From NCBI RefSeq assembly GCF_900111905.1, contig NZ_FOKM01000002.1:434001-498000 (forward strand): DNA of 64,000 bases, in the 5' to 3' direction. Position 1 is the first letter of the stretch; every line of letters begins with the position of its first letter. Source of the DNA: Rhizobium sp. NFR07 (lineage in GTDB: Bacteria > Pseudomonadota > Alphaproteobacteria > Rhizobiales > Rhizobiaceae). The position numbers and the translations under genes were made by a program. Positions 35,697 to 44,700 of the stretch are shown here, one piece after another. The notes below the pieces were generated by a model. The model was not told the DNA's origin. It worked only from the letters and a program-made list of their open reading frames with translations, and made no database searches.

Positions 35697-36641
35697 TCAG
35701 CCGAAGCTGACGGCGGTCGTGTTCGATCCACACACCAGCACACAAACCCGCTCGCCGGGCTTCGGAACATATTTGCCTGACAGAAGCGCGGCGAAGGCGG
35801 CGGCTCCGCCCGGCTCGGCCACCAGCCGCGCGCCGGACCACAATGCTTTCTGCGCGTTGAGAATGTCTGCGTCGGTCACGAGAACCGGCGGTTCGACGAA
35901 TTCCTGCGCCACCGGAAACATCAGCTGCCCCACCTGTTTGGGCGCCAGGGAATCCGCAGCGATACCGCCTGCCGGCGCGTCCACCGGGTGGCCTGCCTTG
36001 AATGCTTCATAAAGCGTCGGCGCACCGTCTGATTCCACCGCGACGATCTTCACGCGCCCGCGCAGCCAGGATGCGATGCCGCCGATCAGGCCGCCGCCGC
36101 CGACGGCGACGAGAAGCGTGGTCATATGCGGCAGGTCTTCCTCGATCTCCTTGCCCAGCGTGCCCTGGCCGGCCAGCGTCTCCGGCTGGTCGAAGGCATG
36201 GATGGCGAGCGCTCCGGTCTTTTCGACATAGGCTTCGCTTGCGGCGAGAGCATCCGCATAGCGGTCGCCTCCGACCACGAGTTCGGCGCCATAGGAGCGG
36301 ATCAGGTCGATCTTGGCCTTGGACGCGACGCTCGGCACGAAGATATGCGCCGGCACGCCCAGCTTGTGCGCCGCATAGGCAACGGCCGCGCCATGATTGC
36401 CGCCGGAGGCCGCGACCACGCCGGTCTCCGGCACATCGCGTGTCAGAAGATTGGTGAAGGCGCCCCGCACCTTGAACGAGCCGGAATGCTGCAGCAGTTC
36501 CAGCTTCAGGTCGACCGGCATGGGCTGGCCGCCAAAGGCCTGCATGTCGACCCGCATCACCGGCGTGTGGCGTATATGCGGACGGATGACCGCCTCCGCA
36601 TGGGCGATGTGCTCTGCAGTGACGGGGGCGGTGATCAGCAT
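35697..36641 (-). CDS. PLP-dependent threonine/serine dehydratase family protein
   Basis: The 314-residue enzyme belongs to the fold-type II PLP family. The Schiff-base lysine is in HSGSFKVRGAFTNLL, the asparagine loop is ASGGNHGAAVAYAAHK, and the phosphate loop is AVGGGGLIGGIASWL. There is no regulatory ACT domain, so it is a short catabolic-type threonine dehydratase, serine dehydratase or serine racemase rather than biosynthetic IlvA. It is divergent from the Fec-type transporter, with the ModE-like operator in the 178-base gap. Confidence 0.9.
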   Translation of the reverse strand: MLITAPVTAEHIAHAEAVIRPHIRHTPVMRVDMQAFGGQPMPVDLKLELLQHSGSFKVRGAFTNLLTRDVPETGVVAASGGNHGAAVAYAAHKLGVPAHIFVPSVASKAKIDLIRSYGAELVVGGDRYADALAASEAYVEKTGALAIHAFDQPETLAGQGTLGKEIEEDLPHMTTLLVAVGGGGLIGGIASWLRGRVKIVAVESDGAPTLYEAFKAGHPVDAPAGGIAADSLAPKQVGQLMFPVAQEFVEPPVLVTDADILNAQKALWSGARLVAEPGGAAAFAALLSGKYVPKPGERVCVLVCGSNTTAVSFG

Positions 36642-36756
36642 GGCGGCTCCTCAAATCATGTGCCCAATGGGTACCGGTTGATCGACGTGATGGAAAGATC
36701 GCGATCGCAAGATCCTTCTGCGCGGCGATCACGAGAAACGGAGAATTGCGCCGAGG

Positions 36757-36780
36757 CGACATATTCCATCGGATATCTCG
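36757..36780. promoter_or_regulatory. Candidate ModE (molybdate-responsive) operator
   Basis: The 24 bases fit CG-N2-ATAT-N8-ATAT-N2-CG exactly, the spacing of the E. coli modA operator. Each half is CGAC-ATAT and ATAT-CTCG. It lies 39 bases before the binding-protein start, well placed for a repressor. Together with the nearby molbindin gene this suggests molybdate or tungstate control. The ModE gene is not in the window. Confidence 0.55.
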
Positions 36781-36819
36781 TCATGCCATAGTGCGCTTCA
36801 ATTCCTCTGGAGGCTCCTC

Positions 36820-37857
36820 ATGCTGAAGCTGATCAGCGCCGTCGCGATCGCCTTCCTGTCCTTCTGCTCCGCCACCGTCTTTGCCCGGCCATTCACCGAT
36901 GCCGGCGGCCGGGTGGTGGAAGTTCCCGATAACGTAACCCGCGTGCTGACCGCCGGCCCGCCGGCCTCGGTGCTGGTCTATGTGCTGGCGCCGGACAAGC
37001 TGACCGGCTGGGTGCGTGAGCCGAGTGCGGCTGAGAAGGAATTTCTGGCGCCCTCCGTTCGCGACCTTCCGACCTTCGGCCGGCTGACGGGGCAGGGCGG
37101 CACGGCCAATATGGAGGCGGTGATCGCTGCGAAGCCTGATCTCATCATCGATGTAGGCAGCGTCAACCCGACCTATATTTCGCTGGCAGACAAGGTGCAG
37201 CAGCAGACCGGCATTCCCTATGTACTCATCGACGGCAGTTTCGAAAACTCGGCCGAGACGCTGCGCCAGGTGGGAGATCTGTTGGGCGTGAAGCCGCGCG
37301 CCGAAGAACTGGCCGCCTATGCCGAAACGACGCTGAAGGAATTGAGTGACGGCCTCGCCAAGGTGCCTGCGGCCGAACGCCCGAAGGTCTATTACGGCCG
37401 TGGCCCGGAAGGACTGGAGACGGGGCTTTCCGGCTCCATCAACCTGGAAATCCTCGAAGCCGCCGGCGCCACCAATGTCGCGGCTTCGGCCGGTAAGGGA
37501 GGGCTGACCAACGTGTCGCTGGAACAAGTGCTCGGCTGGAGCCCTGAGGTCATTCTGGCGGCCAGCCCGAAATTCGCGTCCAGCGTCAAGAGTGATCCAT
37601 CCTGGGCCGGCGTCACCGCGGTAAAGGACGGCAGGGTATTTGCCGCCCCGTCACTGCCCTTCGGCTGGTTCGATGCCCCTCCCGGCATCAACCGGCTGAT
37701 CGGCATCCGCTGGCTGGAGGCGCTGCTGTATCCAAAAGCCTTCGAGGGCGATCTCAAGGCCGATGTCAAAACATTTTTCAAGCTCTTCTATCAGGTTGAT
37801 GTGACCGACGCCCAGCTTGACACGCTTCTGAAGGGCGCCACAGCTAATCCCGGATGA
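36820..37857 (+). CDS. Fec-type ABC transporter substrate-binding protein (probable molybdate/tungstate)
   Basis: The 345-residue protein has a signal peptide (MLKLISAVAIAFLSFCSATV, then FARPF) and the TroA/FecB class II fold: FTDAGGRVVEVPDNVTRVL near the start, MEAVIAAKPDLIIDVGSV in the middle, and a C-lobe with LPFGWFDAPPGINRLIGIRW. Automatic annotation would call it iron-siderophore binding. Fec-type importers also carry molybdate (the MolA/MolBC type in Haemophilus), and the ModE-like operator and nearby molbindin favour that reading. It heads a tightly coupled operon of four genes. Confidence 0.85.
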   Translation: MLKLISAVAIAFLSFCSATVFARPFTDAGGRVVEVPDNVTRVLTAGPPASVLVYVLAPDKLTGWVREPSAAEKEFLAPSVRDLPTFGRLTGQGGTANMEAVIAAKPDLIIDVGSVNPTYISLADKVQQQTGIPYVLIDGSFENSAETLRQVGDLLGVKPRAEELAAYAETTLKELSDGLAKVPAAERPKVYYGRGPEGLETGLSGSINLEILEAAGATNVAASAGKGGLTNVSLEQVLGWSPEVILAASPKFASSVKSDPSWAGVTAVKDGRVFAAPSLPFGWFDAPPGINRLIGIRWLEALLYPKAFEGDLKADVKTFFKLFYQVDVTDAQLDTLLKGATANPG

Positions 37858-38885
37858 CACCTGAAGCGGATATTTCGCGTGCAAACCGCAAGCTGATCGT
37901 CCTTGGCGTGGCAGGCCTGTTGCTGCTGACGCTGGGGTCGATGGCGATCGGCAAATACTGGGTGCCGCCGGGCACCATCCTGCGGGCACTGGCTGCAGGC
38001 CTCACGGGCGGCGAGGCAAATGTCGATCCGATCCAGCAGACGGTGATCTGGAACGTCCGGCTGCCGCGCGTCATGGCCGGCCTGTTGATCGGTGCGGCAC
38101 TGGCTGCGGCCGGCGCCACCTATCAGGGGCTGTTCCGCAATCCGCTCGTCTCGCCGGATATTCTCGGCGTCTCCGCCGGCGCCAGCCTCGGCGCGGTTCT
38201 GGCCATCTTTTTACGCATGCCGGTGCCGGTAATCCAGGCGATGAGTTTTTGCGGTGGGCTTCTGGCCGTCGGCGCGGTCTATGCGGTGGGTGCGGCAGTG
38301 CGCGGGCGTGATCCCGTGCTGACGCTCGTACTCGCCGGCGTGGCGATCGGGGCTGTCGTCGGTGCCGGCATTTCGCTGATCAAGATTCTCGCCGATCCCT
38401 ATGACCAGCTCCCGGCCATCACCTATTGGCTGCTCGGCAGCCTGACCGCGGTGAACCGTGCCGATGTCGCCTCCATCCTGCCCGCCATGCTGCTCGGCCT
38501 CCTGCCGCTCGTGCTGCTGCGCTGGCGCATGAATGTGATGACGTTGGGGGACGAGGAGGCGCAGACGCTGGGTGTCGACACGCGCGTGACACGGCTGGCG
38601 CTGATCGTCGGCGCGACGCTGATCACCGCCGCCTCGGTCTCGATTGCCGGCATCGTCGGCTGGGTGGGCCTCGTCATCCCGCATATCGCCCGGCTTCTGG
38701 TCGGGCCGGATTTCCGTCGCCTGCTGCCGGCCTCCATCATGCTCGGCGGCGGTTACATGCTGATCGTCGATACGCTTGCCCGTAGCGTGGCGCTTACGGA
38801 AATCCCGCTCGGCATCCTCACCGCCGTCGTCGGTGCCCCATTCTTTCTCTGGCTTCTTGCCTCCGGAAAGCGGGACTGGTCCTGA
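37854..38885 (+). CDS. FecCD-family ABC permease
   Basis: The 343-residue protein has about ten membrane helices of the BtuC/FecCD kind. Diagnostic stretches are RLPRVMAGLLIGAALAAAGA, FRNPLVSPDILGVSAGASLG, GWVGLVIPHIARLLVGPDFR and TEIPLGILTAVVGAPFFLW. It overlaps the binding-protein stop by four bases (ATGA), and its own stop overlaps the ATPase start (TGATG), so all three are translationally coupled. Confidence 0.94.
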   Translation: MTPEADISRANRKLIVLGVAGLLLLTLGSMAIGKYWVPPGTILRALAAGLTGGEANVDPIQQTVIWNVRLPRVMAGLLIGAALAAAGATYQGLFRNPLVSPDILGVSAGASLGAVLAIFLRMPVPVIQAMSFCGGLLAVGAVYAVGAAVRGRDPVLTLVLAGVAIGAVVGAGISLIKILADPYDQLPAITYWLLGSLTAVNRADVASILPAMLLGLLPLVLLRWRMNVMTLGDEEAQTLGVDTRVTRLALIVGATLITAASVSIAGIVGWVGLVIPHIARLLVGPDFRRLLPASIMLGGGYMLIVDTLARSVALTEIPLGILTAVVGAPFFLWLLASGKRDWS

Positions 38886-39664
38886 TGCTGGAACTGCGAG
38901 ACCTCTCCTTCGGCTATGGCGCCCGCACGATCGGCAGCAGCGTCTCGCTGACGCTCGGCCCCGGCGAAATTTTGGCGCTGCTGGGGCCGAACGGTGCGGG
39001 CAAGACGACGCTGTTCAAGACCATGCTCGGCCTGCTGCCGCCGCAGGCAGGCGATGTGCTGTTCGATGGTGCCTCTCTGGCGACGCTCAGCCGTGCGGAG
39101 CGGGCGAAACGCATCGCCTATGTGCCGCAGGCCCATGCCGCTCTGTTTCCCTTTAAGGTGCGGGACGTTGTGCTGATGGGTCGGGCGGCGCAGGTGGCGC
39201 CGTTTTCCGCCCCGGGCAGGCGCGACCGCGAGGTCGCAGCGGGGGCACTCGACCGGCTGGGCATGTCCCATCTGGGGGAACGGCCCTACACTGAAATCTC
39301 CGGCGGCGAGCGGCAGATGACGCTGATTGCCCGCGCGCTGGCGCAGGAGCCGAAGATTCTGGTGATGGACGAACCGACCGCCAGCCTCGACTATGGCAAC
39401 CAGATGCGGGTGCTCTCCCATGTCCGAAGGCTGGCGGCGGAAGGCATGGCGATCGTGCTCTCCACCCACAATCCCGACCACGTCTTCATGGTGGCCGACC
39501 GGGTGGCGCTGCTGCACGAGGGCAGGCTTGCGGGATTGGGACAACCGGCCGAGGTGCTGACTCCTGCGACGGTCAAACGGCTTTATGATATCGATGTGGT
39601 GATGGGCGTGCTGCCGGGCGGTAGCTTCCAGGTCTCGTCGCCGCGCCTCAACACGGGAGAATGA
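38885..39664 (+). CDS. Fec-type ABC transporter ATP-binding protein
   Basis: The 259-residue ATPase has Walker A LLGPNGAGKTTLFKTM, Q-loop VPQAHAALFPFKVRD, signature EISGGERQMTLIARAL and Walker B ILVMDEPTASLDYG, with H-loop STHNPDHVF. It belongs to the FhuC/BtuD-like group that pairs with FecCD permeases. Its stop overlaps the trmO start by four bases (ATGA), so trmO is part of the transporter operon. Confidence 0.94.
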   Translation: MLELRDLSFGYGARTIGSSVSLTLGPGEILALLGPNGAGKTTLFKTMLGLLPPQAGDVLFDGASLATLSRAERAKRIAYVPQAHAALFPFKVRDVVLMGRAAQVAPFSAPGRRDREVAAGALDRLGMSHLGERPYTEISGGERQMTLIARALAQEPKILVMDEPTASLDYGNQMRVLSHVRRLAAEGMAIVLSTHNPDHVFMVADRVALLHEGRLAGLGQPAEVLTPATVKRLYDIDVVMGVLPGGSFQVSSPRLNTGE

Positions 39665-40194
39665 CGATGGTGCGCGAAAACGAAGTCCGCGAGAACGAGG
39701 TGCAGGTCTCGGCGCCCGCACCGACCGATGCCGGCCTGACCTTCATCGGCCGCATCTGCACCCCTTGGACCTCGCGCATGGAAACGCCGCGTCAGGGCCG
39801 CCACGACGGACCGATCTGCCGCATCGAGATCTATGAGCCCTGGGTGCCGGCGCTGAAGGGCGTGGAAACATTCGAGCGGCTGGAAATCCTCTACTGGCTG
39901 CATCAGTCTCGCCGCGATCTCGTGCTGCAGAGCCCGGCCAGCAATGGCAAGGTGCATGGCACGTTTTCGCTACGCTCGCCAGTCAGGCCCAACCCGATCG
40001 GCACGTCGATCGTGAAACTCGAAGGCGTCGAGGGCAATATGCTTCTGGTGCGTGGACTTGATTGCCTCGACGGGACGCCGCTTCTCGACCTGAAGCCGGA
40101 CCGCACCCTGTTCAAGCCCATCGCGCCGCCGCAGCCGGGGGATTTCCAGACGGATGAGATCGCGCCGACCGCGCATCATTGCCAGAAGGCGTGA
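39661..40194 (+). CDS. trmO: TrmO/TsaA-type tRNA (t6A37) methyltransferase
   Basis: TrmO uses SAM to methylate the t6A base at position 37 of tRNA-Thr in E. coli. The 177-residue protein has the TsaA beta-barrel: FIGRICTPWTSRMETPRQG, then the signature FSLRSPVRPNPIGTSIVKL and GLDCLDGTPLLDLKPD. It is shorter than E. coli TrmO and lacks the C-terminal extension. Its translation is coupled to the ABC ATPase, an unexpected home for a tRNA enzyme; a role linked to the transporter, or to metal-oxoanion status, is possible. Confidence 0.88.
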   Translation: MTMVRENEVRENEVQVSAPAPTDAGLTFIGRICTPWTSRMETPRQGRHDGPICRIEIYEPWVPALKGVETFERLEILYWLHQSRRDLVLQSPASNGKVHGTFSLRSPVRPNPIGTSIVKLEGVEGNMLLVRGLDCLDGTPLLDLKPDRTLFKPIAPPQPGDFQTDEIAPTAHHCQKA

Positions 40195-40348
40195 GCGCGA
40201 CGCCAAGGGTCTGACCAGGGGCGATTTACAACCTCCCGTCCCTTGAGTGTGCTGGATAATTTGGCTCCCATCGATAGCGCGACACCGTCGTCCCGCCTCT
40301 CGGCCCCACATCGTCAGGGCCAATATTTTATCGATCAGGAGCCATCAC

Positions 40349-40636
40349 ATGATTGAAGCCATTTTTGCCTTCCGCGCCAAGCCGGGCAAGGAAGATCAGC
40401 TGCGCGAGGCGACGCTCGCGATTGTCGAGCCGACGCGCAGCGAAGAAGGCTGCATCCAGTTCGTCGTGCTGGAAGATACCGATGCGCCGGGCACGTTTTT
40501 CATCCGCGAGACCTGGCGGGACCAGGCGGCGCTCGATGCGCATTTCGCCCAGCCATACCTGCAGGAGCTGGTCGAGATCCATAAGCAGATCCTCGCCGAG
40601 CCGCTCAAGCAGCACACGCTGAAGGTTTATGCGTAA
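40349..40636 (+). CDS. Antibiotic biosynthesis monooxygenase (ABM) family protein
   Basis: I start at the ATG at 40349 (MIEAIFAFRAKPGKEDQLRE), preceded by CAGGAGCC, giving 95 residues. The dimeric ferredoxin-like ABM domain is clear, with EEGCIQFVVLEDTDAPGTFF and ETWRDQAALDAHFAQPYLQ. Such small proteins include quinol monooxygenases (YgiN) and haem-degrading enzymes; this one resembles the YgiN group. It lies 154 bases after trmO on the same strand and converges on the molbindin gene. Confidence 0.87.
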   Translation: MIEAIFAFRAKPGKEDQLREATLAIVEPTRSEEGCIQFVVLEDTDAPGTFFIRETWRDQAALDAHFAQPYLQELVEIHKQILAEPLKQHTLKVYA

Positions 40637-40695
40637 ATACGGAAAATCTGCCGGGGATCGAAGAGAGCGGACATCTCCGCTCCCCTCGCTGCATC

Positions 40696-40905
40696 CTAGT
40701 CGATGGCAACCATCACGTCGGATGCCTTGATGACGGCATAGGCTTCGCCTCCAACGGCGAGGCCGAGCTCGTCCACGGCCTCGTTGGTGATAGAGGACGT
40801 AACGATCAGGCCGTTGCCGAGGTCGATGCGAACATGAGCCGTGGTGGCGCCCTTCTTGACCTCGACGACCTTGCCTTTGAAGCGATTGCGTGCGCTGATC
40901 TTCAT
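40696..40905 (-). CDS. mop: Molbindin (Mop/TOBE) molybdate-binding protein
   Basis: The ATG at 40905 has AGGAG seven bases upstream; a GTG one codon earlier is also possible. The 69 residues are one complete Mop (TOBE-type) domain: MKISARNRFKGKVVEVKKGA, HVRIDLGNGLIVTSSIT and VGGEAYAVIKASDVMVA. Free-standing molbindins assemble into hexamers that store molybdate or tungstate in the cytosol. Its nearness to a Fec-type transporter with a ModE-like operator is the main reason to read that operon as oxoanion uptake. Confidence 0.9.
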   Translation of the reverse strand: MKISARNRFKGKVVEVKKGATTAHVRIDLGNGLIVTSSITNEAVDELGLAVGGEAYAVIKASDVMVAID

Positions 40906-40984
40906 CACTGTTCTCCTGTTAGGGAAATGCTGTTCGGGGCGCCAGCCAATCCCGGCCGCGCTCGTTCGTCAAGAGATCTGGCGC

Positions 40985-42364
40985 TCAATCCGAAGTGAGG
41001 TCGGTAAGGAAATCATCGCACCAGCGGTTGATGTCGTATTCCAGCAGATGCTCCATCATCTTCTCCCAGCGCTGCTTGCGCTCGTCGAGCGACATGGTCA
41101 GCCCGCGTGCGATGGCATGCGCCGTTCCCTCGATGTCGTAAGGGTTGACCAGCAGTGCGCCCGAAAGCTCCCGGGCAGCCCCTGCAAAGCGGGAGAGAAC
41201 CAGCACGCCGGGATCCTCCGGATCCTGCGCCGCCACATATTCCTTGGCCACGAGGTTCATGCCGTCGCGCAGCGGCGTCACCAGGCCGATCTTAGCCAGC
41301 CTGTAGAGACCGGCCAGCAGCGGCCGCGCGACGGAGCGGTTGACATAGCGAATCGGTGTCCAGTCGACCTGCCCGAGCGCGCCGTTGACGCGGCCCGCCT
41401 GCTCGGCGACCGTGCGCTGCATCTGTTCGTATTCCGGCACTTCCGAGCGTGATTTCGGAGTGATCTGCAGGTAGGTCACCTTGTTCTGGTAGGCCGGGTT
41501 CAGCCTGACGAACTGTTCGAACGCGTCGATGCGCTGGGTGATGCCCTTGGAATAGTCCAGCCGGTCGACGCCGATGATGAGGTCGCGGCCCTCGATGCTT
41601 TCCCGCGCCTTCTTGACCATCGGATTGCGCGCCGCCTTCACCGCATATTGGGAGAAGGCTTTGGTCTCGATCGAGATCGAATAGGCGCCGCCCTTAAAGG
41701 TGCGGCCGTAAGTCGAGAACTTCTTGCCGCCTTCCAGCCGCTCGCCGATCCCTTCGCGCACCAGCCCGCCGCCAAAATTGTCGAGATCGAAGTCCGTCTG
41801 GAAGCCGACGAGATCGTATTGCGACAGACCGCGCATGATCTGTTCATGCACCGGCATGGCAAACAGCACGTCAGCCGGCGGCCAGGGAATGTGCAGGAAG
41901 AAGCCGATCTTATTCTTGAAGCCCATCTGCCGCAGTTCGGCGGCGAGCGGGATCAGATGGTAGTCATGCACCCAGATGATGTCGTCTTCTTTCAGAAGCG
42001 GCGCCAGCTTGTGGGCGAAGAAGCGGTTGACGCGGAAATAGCCGGCCATTTCCTTGCGACCGTATTCGGCAAGGTCCAGCCGGTAATGGCAGATCGGCCA
42101 CAGGACCCGGTTGGCGAAGCCGTGGTAATACTCCTCCACATCGCTGTCGGTCAGGTCGGTCAAAGCGTAAGTGATATTGCCGTGTTCGCGAATGTCGAGC
42201 TTATCAGGGTCGCGTTTGCCGCTCATATTACCGGACCAGCCCATCCAGATCCCGCCGCGCTCTTCAAGCGCTGCCTGCAACGCGACGGCAAGCCCGCCGG
42301 CTGGAGCATCGCCCGCCTTCTTCGGGACGGTGACACGGTTCGAAACGACCACGAGGCGGCTCAA
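40985..42364 (-). CDS. otsA: Trehalose-6-phosphate synthase
   Basis: OtsA makes trehalose-6-phosphate from UDP-glucose and glucose-6-phosphate. The 459-residue GT20 enzyme has the N-terminal [39 protein letters not shown], the FFLHIPWPP loop, [20 protein letters not shown], and [16 protein letters not shown]. It is slightly shorter than the E. coli enzyme. otsB lies 65 bases upstream on the same strand. The pair provides trehalose for osmotic and drying stress. Confidence 0.96.
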   Translation of the reverse strand: MSRLVVVSNRVTVPKKAGDAPAGGLAVALQAALEERGGIWMGWSGNMSGKRDPDKLDIREHGNITYALTDLTDSDVEEYYHGFANRVLWPICHYRLDLAEYGRKEMAGYFRVNRFFAHKLAPLLKEDDIIWVHDYHLIPLAAELRQMGFKNKIGFFLHIPWPPADVLFAMPVHEQIMRGLSQYDLVGFQTDFDLDNFGGGLVREGIGERLEGGKKFSTYGRTFKGGAYSISIETKAFSQYAVKAARNPMVKKARESIEGRDLIIGVDRLDYSKGITQRIDAFEQFVRLNPAYQNKVTYLQITPKSRSEVPEYEQMQRTVAEQAGRVNGALGQVDWTPIRYVNRSVARPLLAGLYRLAKIGLVTPLRDGMNLVAKEYVAAQDPEDPGVLVLSRFAGAARELSGALLVNPYDIEGTAHAIARGLTMSLDERKQRWEKMMEHLLEYDINRWCDDFLTDLTSD

Positions 42365-42429
42365 GGCAAATTCCTTTCAGGTATGAATAAATGCGGTCAT
42401 GCCCGCTACCGGGCCCATTGTCGGGCCCA

Positions 42430-43239
42430 CTATCGGGAAAGACCGGCCAGAATATCGCGCAGCTCGGCGCTGGAAGAGAGCAGCATCGTCGCCTCCGTCG
42501 GACGGCCATCCGGGAGGCTGGCCTCGCCGATACGCACCGACCGGCCGCCGAGCGCATTGGCAGCCTTGAACATCGCCTCGTCCGTCAGGTCGTCGCCGAT
42601 CGCGATCGGCAGGCGGCCGGCAAAAGGCTTTTCACTCAAGAATGCCTTGAGCGCCTCGCCCTTGCTGGCGCGGGCGGGGCGAAGCTCGATCACCATCTTG
42701 CCGCGCTGGAGCTTGAATTCGTTGCCGGCCTCTATCGCCGCTTTTTCCATAAGACGTTCAAGGTCGGCCTGCCGCTCCGGCGCCTGGCGATAATGGGCGC
42801 CGACAGCCGCGCCCTTGTCCTCGATCAGCACACCGTCCCATCCGGCCGTCTCGGCAGCCAGGCGCGACTTGAGCGCTTCGAATTCAGGCGTGACCGTTAC
42901 GCGGTCGATCGTACCATCCGGCTTGCGCCGTTCTGCGCCGTGAAGACCGGCGATCGGAAACTCGAACGGTTTGAATAGCTTGTCGGCATAGGGCAGGGCA
43001 CGTCCCGTCACCAGCGCAATCGCACCGCCGAGCTTTTTCGACACGGCGTCGAGATTGGCCGGCAGCTCCGGCGGCACGACGATGCCGTCAGGCGTGGCGG
43101 CCAGTTCGATCAGCGTTCCGTCTATATCGAGAAAGAGAGCCCAGCGATCGAGATCCCTGAGAAGGCCCGAAAGCGCTGCTTCGGACGAGGCGAGGCCTGC
43201 CGAAGTCGGCCCTGGCCTGGACTGTGCTTGTTGCGACAT
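42430..43239 (-). CDS. otsB: Trehalose-6-phosphate phosphatase
   Basis: OtsB removes phosphate from trehalose-6-phosphate. The 269-residue HAD phosphatase has the nucleophile motif LFLDIDGTLIELAATP, the lysine-bearing SKGEALKAFLSE and IAIGDDLTDEAMF, and a cap domain between them. The start at 43239 (MSQQAQSRPGPTSAG) adds a poorly conserved N-terminal stretch; a shorter start is possible. It lies upstream of otsA in an otsB-otsA operon. Confidence 0.95.
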   Translation of the reverse strand: MSQQAQSRPGPTSAGLASSEAALSGLLRDLDRWALFLDIDGTLIELAATPDGIVVPPELPANLDAVSKKLGGAIALVTGRALPYADKLFKPFEFPIAGLHGAERRKPDGTIDRVTVTPEFEALKSRLAAETAGWDGVLIEDKGAAVGAHYRQAPERQADLERLMEKAAIEAGNEFKLQRGKMVIELRPARASKGEALKAFLSEKPFAGRLPIAIGDDLTDEAMFKAANALGGRSVRIGEASLPDGRPTEATMLLSSSAELRDILAGLSR

Positions 43240-43506
43240 AAGTGGGTATCTAGTCTGCGACGAGCCATCGACAACCCTTCATGCCACGGAATGGCCGTAT
43301 ATCGGCCCGTTTGTACGGTTCCGTTCCGACATGGCGCAGCCGTTGCGGATGCGCCACAGTTTGATATCCGTCGTCGAGCGTGAGGTCTTTGCCGCCGCAA
43401 TTCCGTCACGAATACGATTAGCTTAATCATTCGTTAGCCAAATAAATCCACCCTTCCTTAACAGCTGGCGGTCGTGGCCCCGGCGTCGTTCGGAGAGACA
43501 GGACCT

Positions 43507-44313
43507 ATGTGCCGTTGGGCAGCCTATCGCGGTGAGCCGCTTTATCTGGAAGAGCTTGTCTCGTCTCCCGCCCATTCGCTCATCGAGCAATCCCACTGCG
43601 CCACCCGCGCTAAGACGGCGACCAACGGCGACGGCTTTGGCATCGCCTGGTATGGCGACCGGCCCGAGCCCGGCCGCTACCGTGATATTCTCCCCGCCTG
43701 GTCCGATTGCAACCTGAGAAGCATTGCCCGGCAGATCCGCTCGCCGCTGTTTCTCGCCCATGTCCGCGCCGCCACCACGGGCGCCACGCGCCGCGACAAT
43801 TGCCATCCCTTTGTCCACGGCCACTGGTCCTTCATGCACAACGGCCAGATTGCCAATTTCGAGCGTATCCGCCGGCCTCTCGAAAGTCTCCTGTCGGACG
43901 ATCTCTTCGGTTCGCGCACCGGCACGACGGATAGCGAGCTGATTTTCCTGCTCGCCCTGCAGTTCGGCCTCGATGCCGATCCGCTCGGCGCGATGGAGCA
44001 GGCGATTGCCTCGGTCGAGGCGCTGTCGATGGAAAAATCGGGTGAGGCGCTGGTCCGTTTCACCGCCTGTTTCTCGAACGGCAAGCAGCTTTATGCCGTG
44101 CGCTACGCGACCGACCACAAGCCACCGACGCTCTATGCAGCGCCAATGGGCGGTTCAGCGGGCGCCAAGAGCGGCTATTGTCTGGTCTCCGAGCCGCTGA
44201 ACGACGAGGCCGATACCTGGGTGGAAATCCCGGATGGCAGTGCTGTCCGCGTCTGCCCCGACGGCATGCATGCCTCGCTGTTCCAGCCGAAGCTAATGGC
44301 TGAAGCAGCCTGA
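43507..44313 (+). CDS. Class II glutamine amidotransferase (YafJ/EgtC-like)
   Basis: The ATG at 43507, not the frame's earlier one, puts the catalytic cysteine at position 2 (MCRWAAYRGEPLYLEELV), as required for Ntn amidotransferases. The 268 residues carry TNGDGFGIAWYG, FLAHVRAATTGATRRDNCHP and FMHNGQIANFERIR, the glutamine-binding and oxyanion loops. There is no attached synthase domain. Its ammonia acceptor is unknown; the E. coli YafJ and EgtC groups are the closest in pattern. The gene is single, with 267 bases of upstream region in which I see no gene. Confidence 0.9.
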   Translation: MCRWAAYRGEPLYLEELVSSPAHSLIEQSHCATRAKTATNGDGFGIAWYGDRPEPGRYRDILPAWSDCNLRSIARQIRSPLFLAHVRAATTGATRRDNCHPFVHGHWSFMHNGQIANFERIRRPLESLLSDDLFGSRTGTTDSELIFLLALQFGLDADPLGAMEQAIASVEALSMEKSGEALVRFTACFSNGKQLYAVRYATDHKPPTLYAAPMGGSAGAKSGYCLVSEPLNDEADTWVEIPDGSAVRVCPDGMHASLFQPKLMAEAA

Positions 44314-44319
44314 GAAGGC

Positions 44320-44684
44320 TTATGTGACGGGAAGCGTGATCCCCAGTTCCTGCCGAAGCTTTTTCGTCAGGCCCGCTGCCACCAGTTCGTAGGAACGGGT
44401 CAGGTAGTGCGCGACCTCGTCCTGTGACAGCGGTGAGCTTGCATGAATCTCCACCCATTTACGCTTCGCGAAATAAGGCGCTTGATCGACGCCGTCGAGC
44501 GCAGTCAGGATCTCGAAACTTTCTTCCGTGCATTTGGCGACGACGCGCGCATCATCGCCTTCGCCAAGCAGGGTGAAAACCTTGTCGCCGACCTTTGCTA
44601 CATGCGAGTCCCATTGATCGATGAAGCTTGTCCCGGCAGGGTCTTCACGAAGGCATCGAAGCCTTTTCTGGTGAACAGGCTCAT
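44320..44684 (-). pseudogene. MmcQ/YjbR family gene with a single-base frameshift
   Basis: From the ATG at 44684 the frame reads MSLFTRKGFDAFVKTLPG, then shifts and stops at TAG 44598-44600. In the next frame the protein resumes as TSFIDQWDSHVAKVGDKVFT, then CTEESFEILTALDGVDQAPY and FAKRKWVEIHA, through to a TAA at 44320-44322. Together these form a near-complete MmcQ/YjbR DNA-binding-fold protein of about 121 residues missing one base near 44630-44636 (the CCGGGACA run). A good GGAGAAGG site precedes the start, 16 bases after the coaBC stop. Either a true pseudogene or a sequencing error. Confidence 0.82.
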
Positions 44685-44700
44685 CGCCACACCTTCTCCG

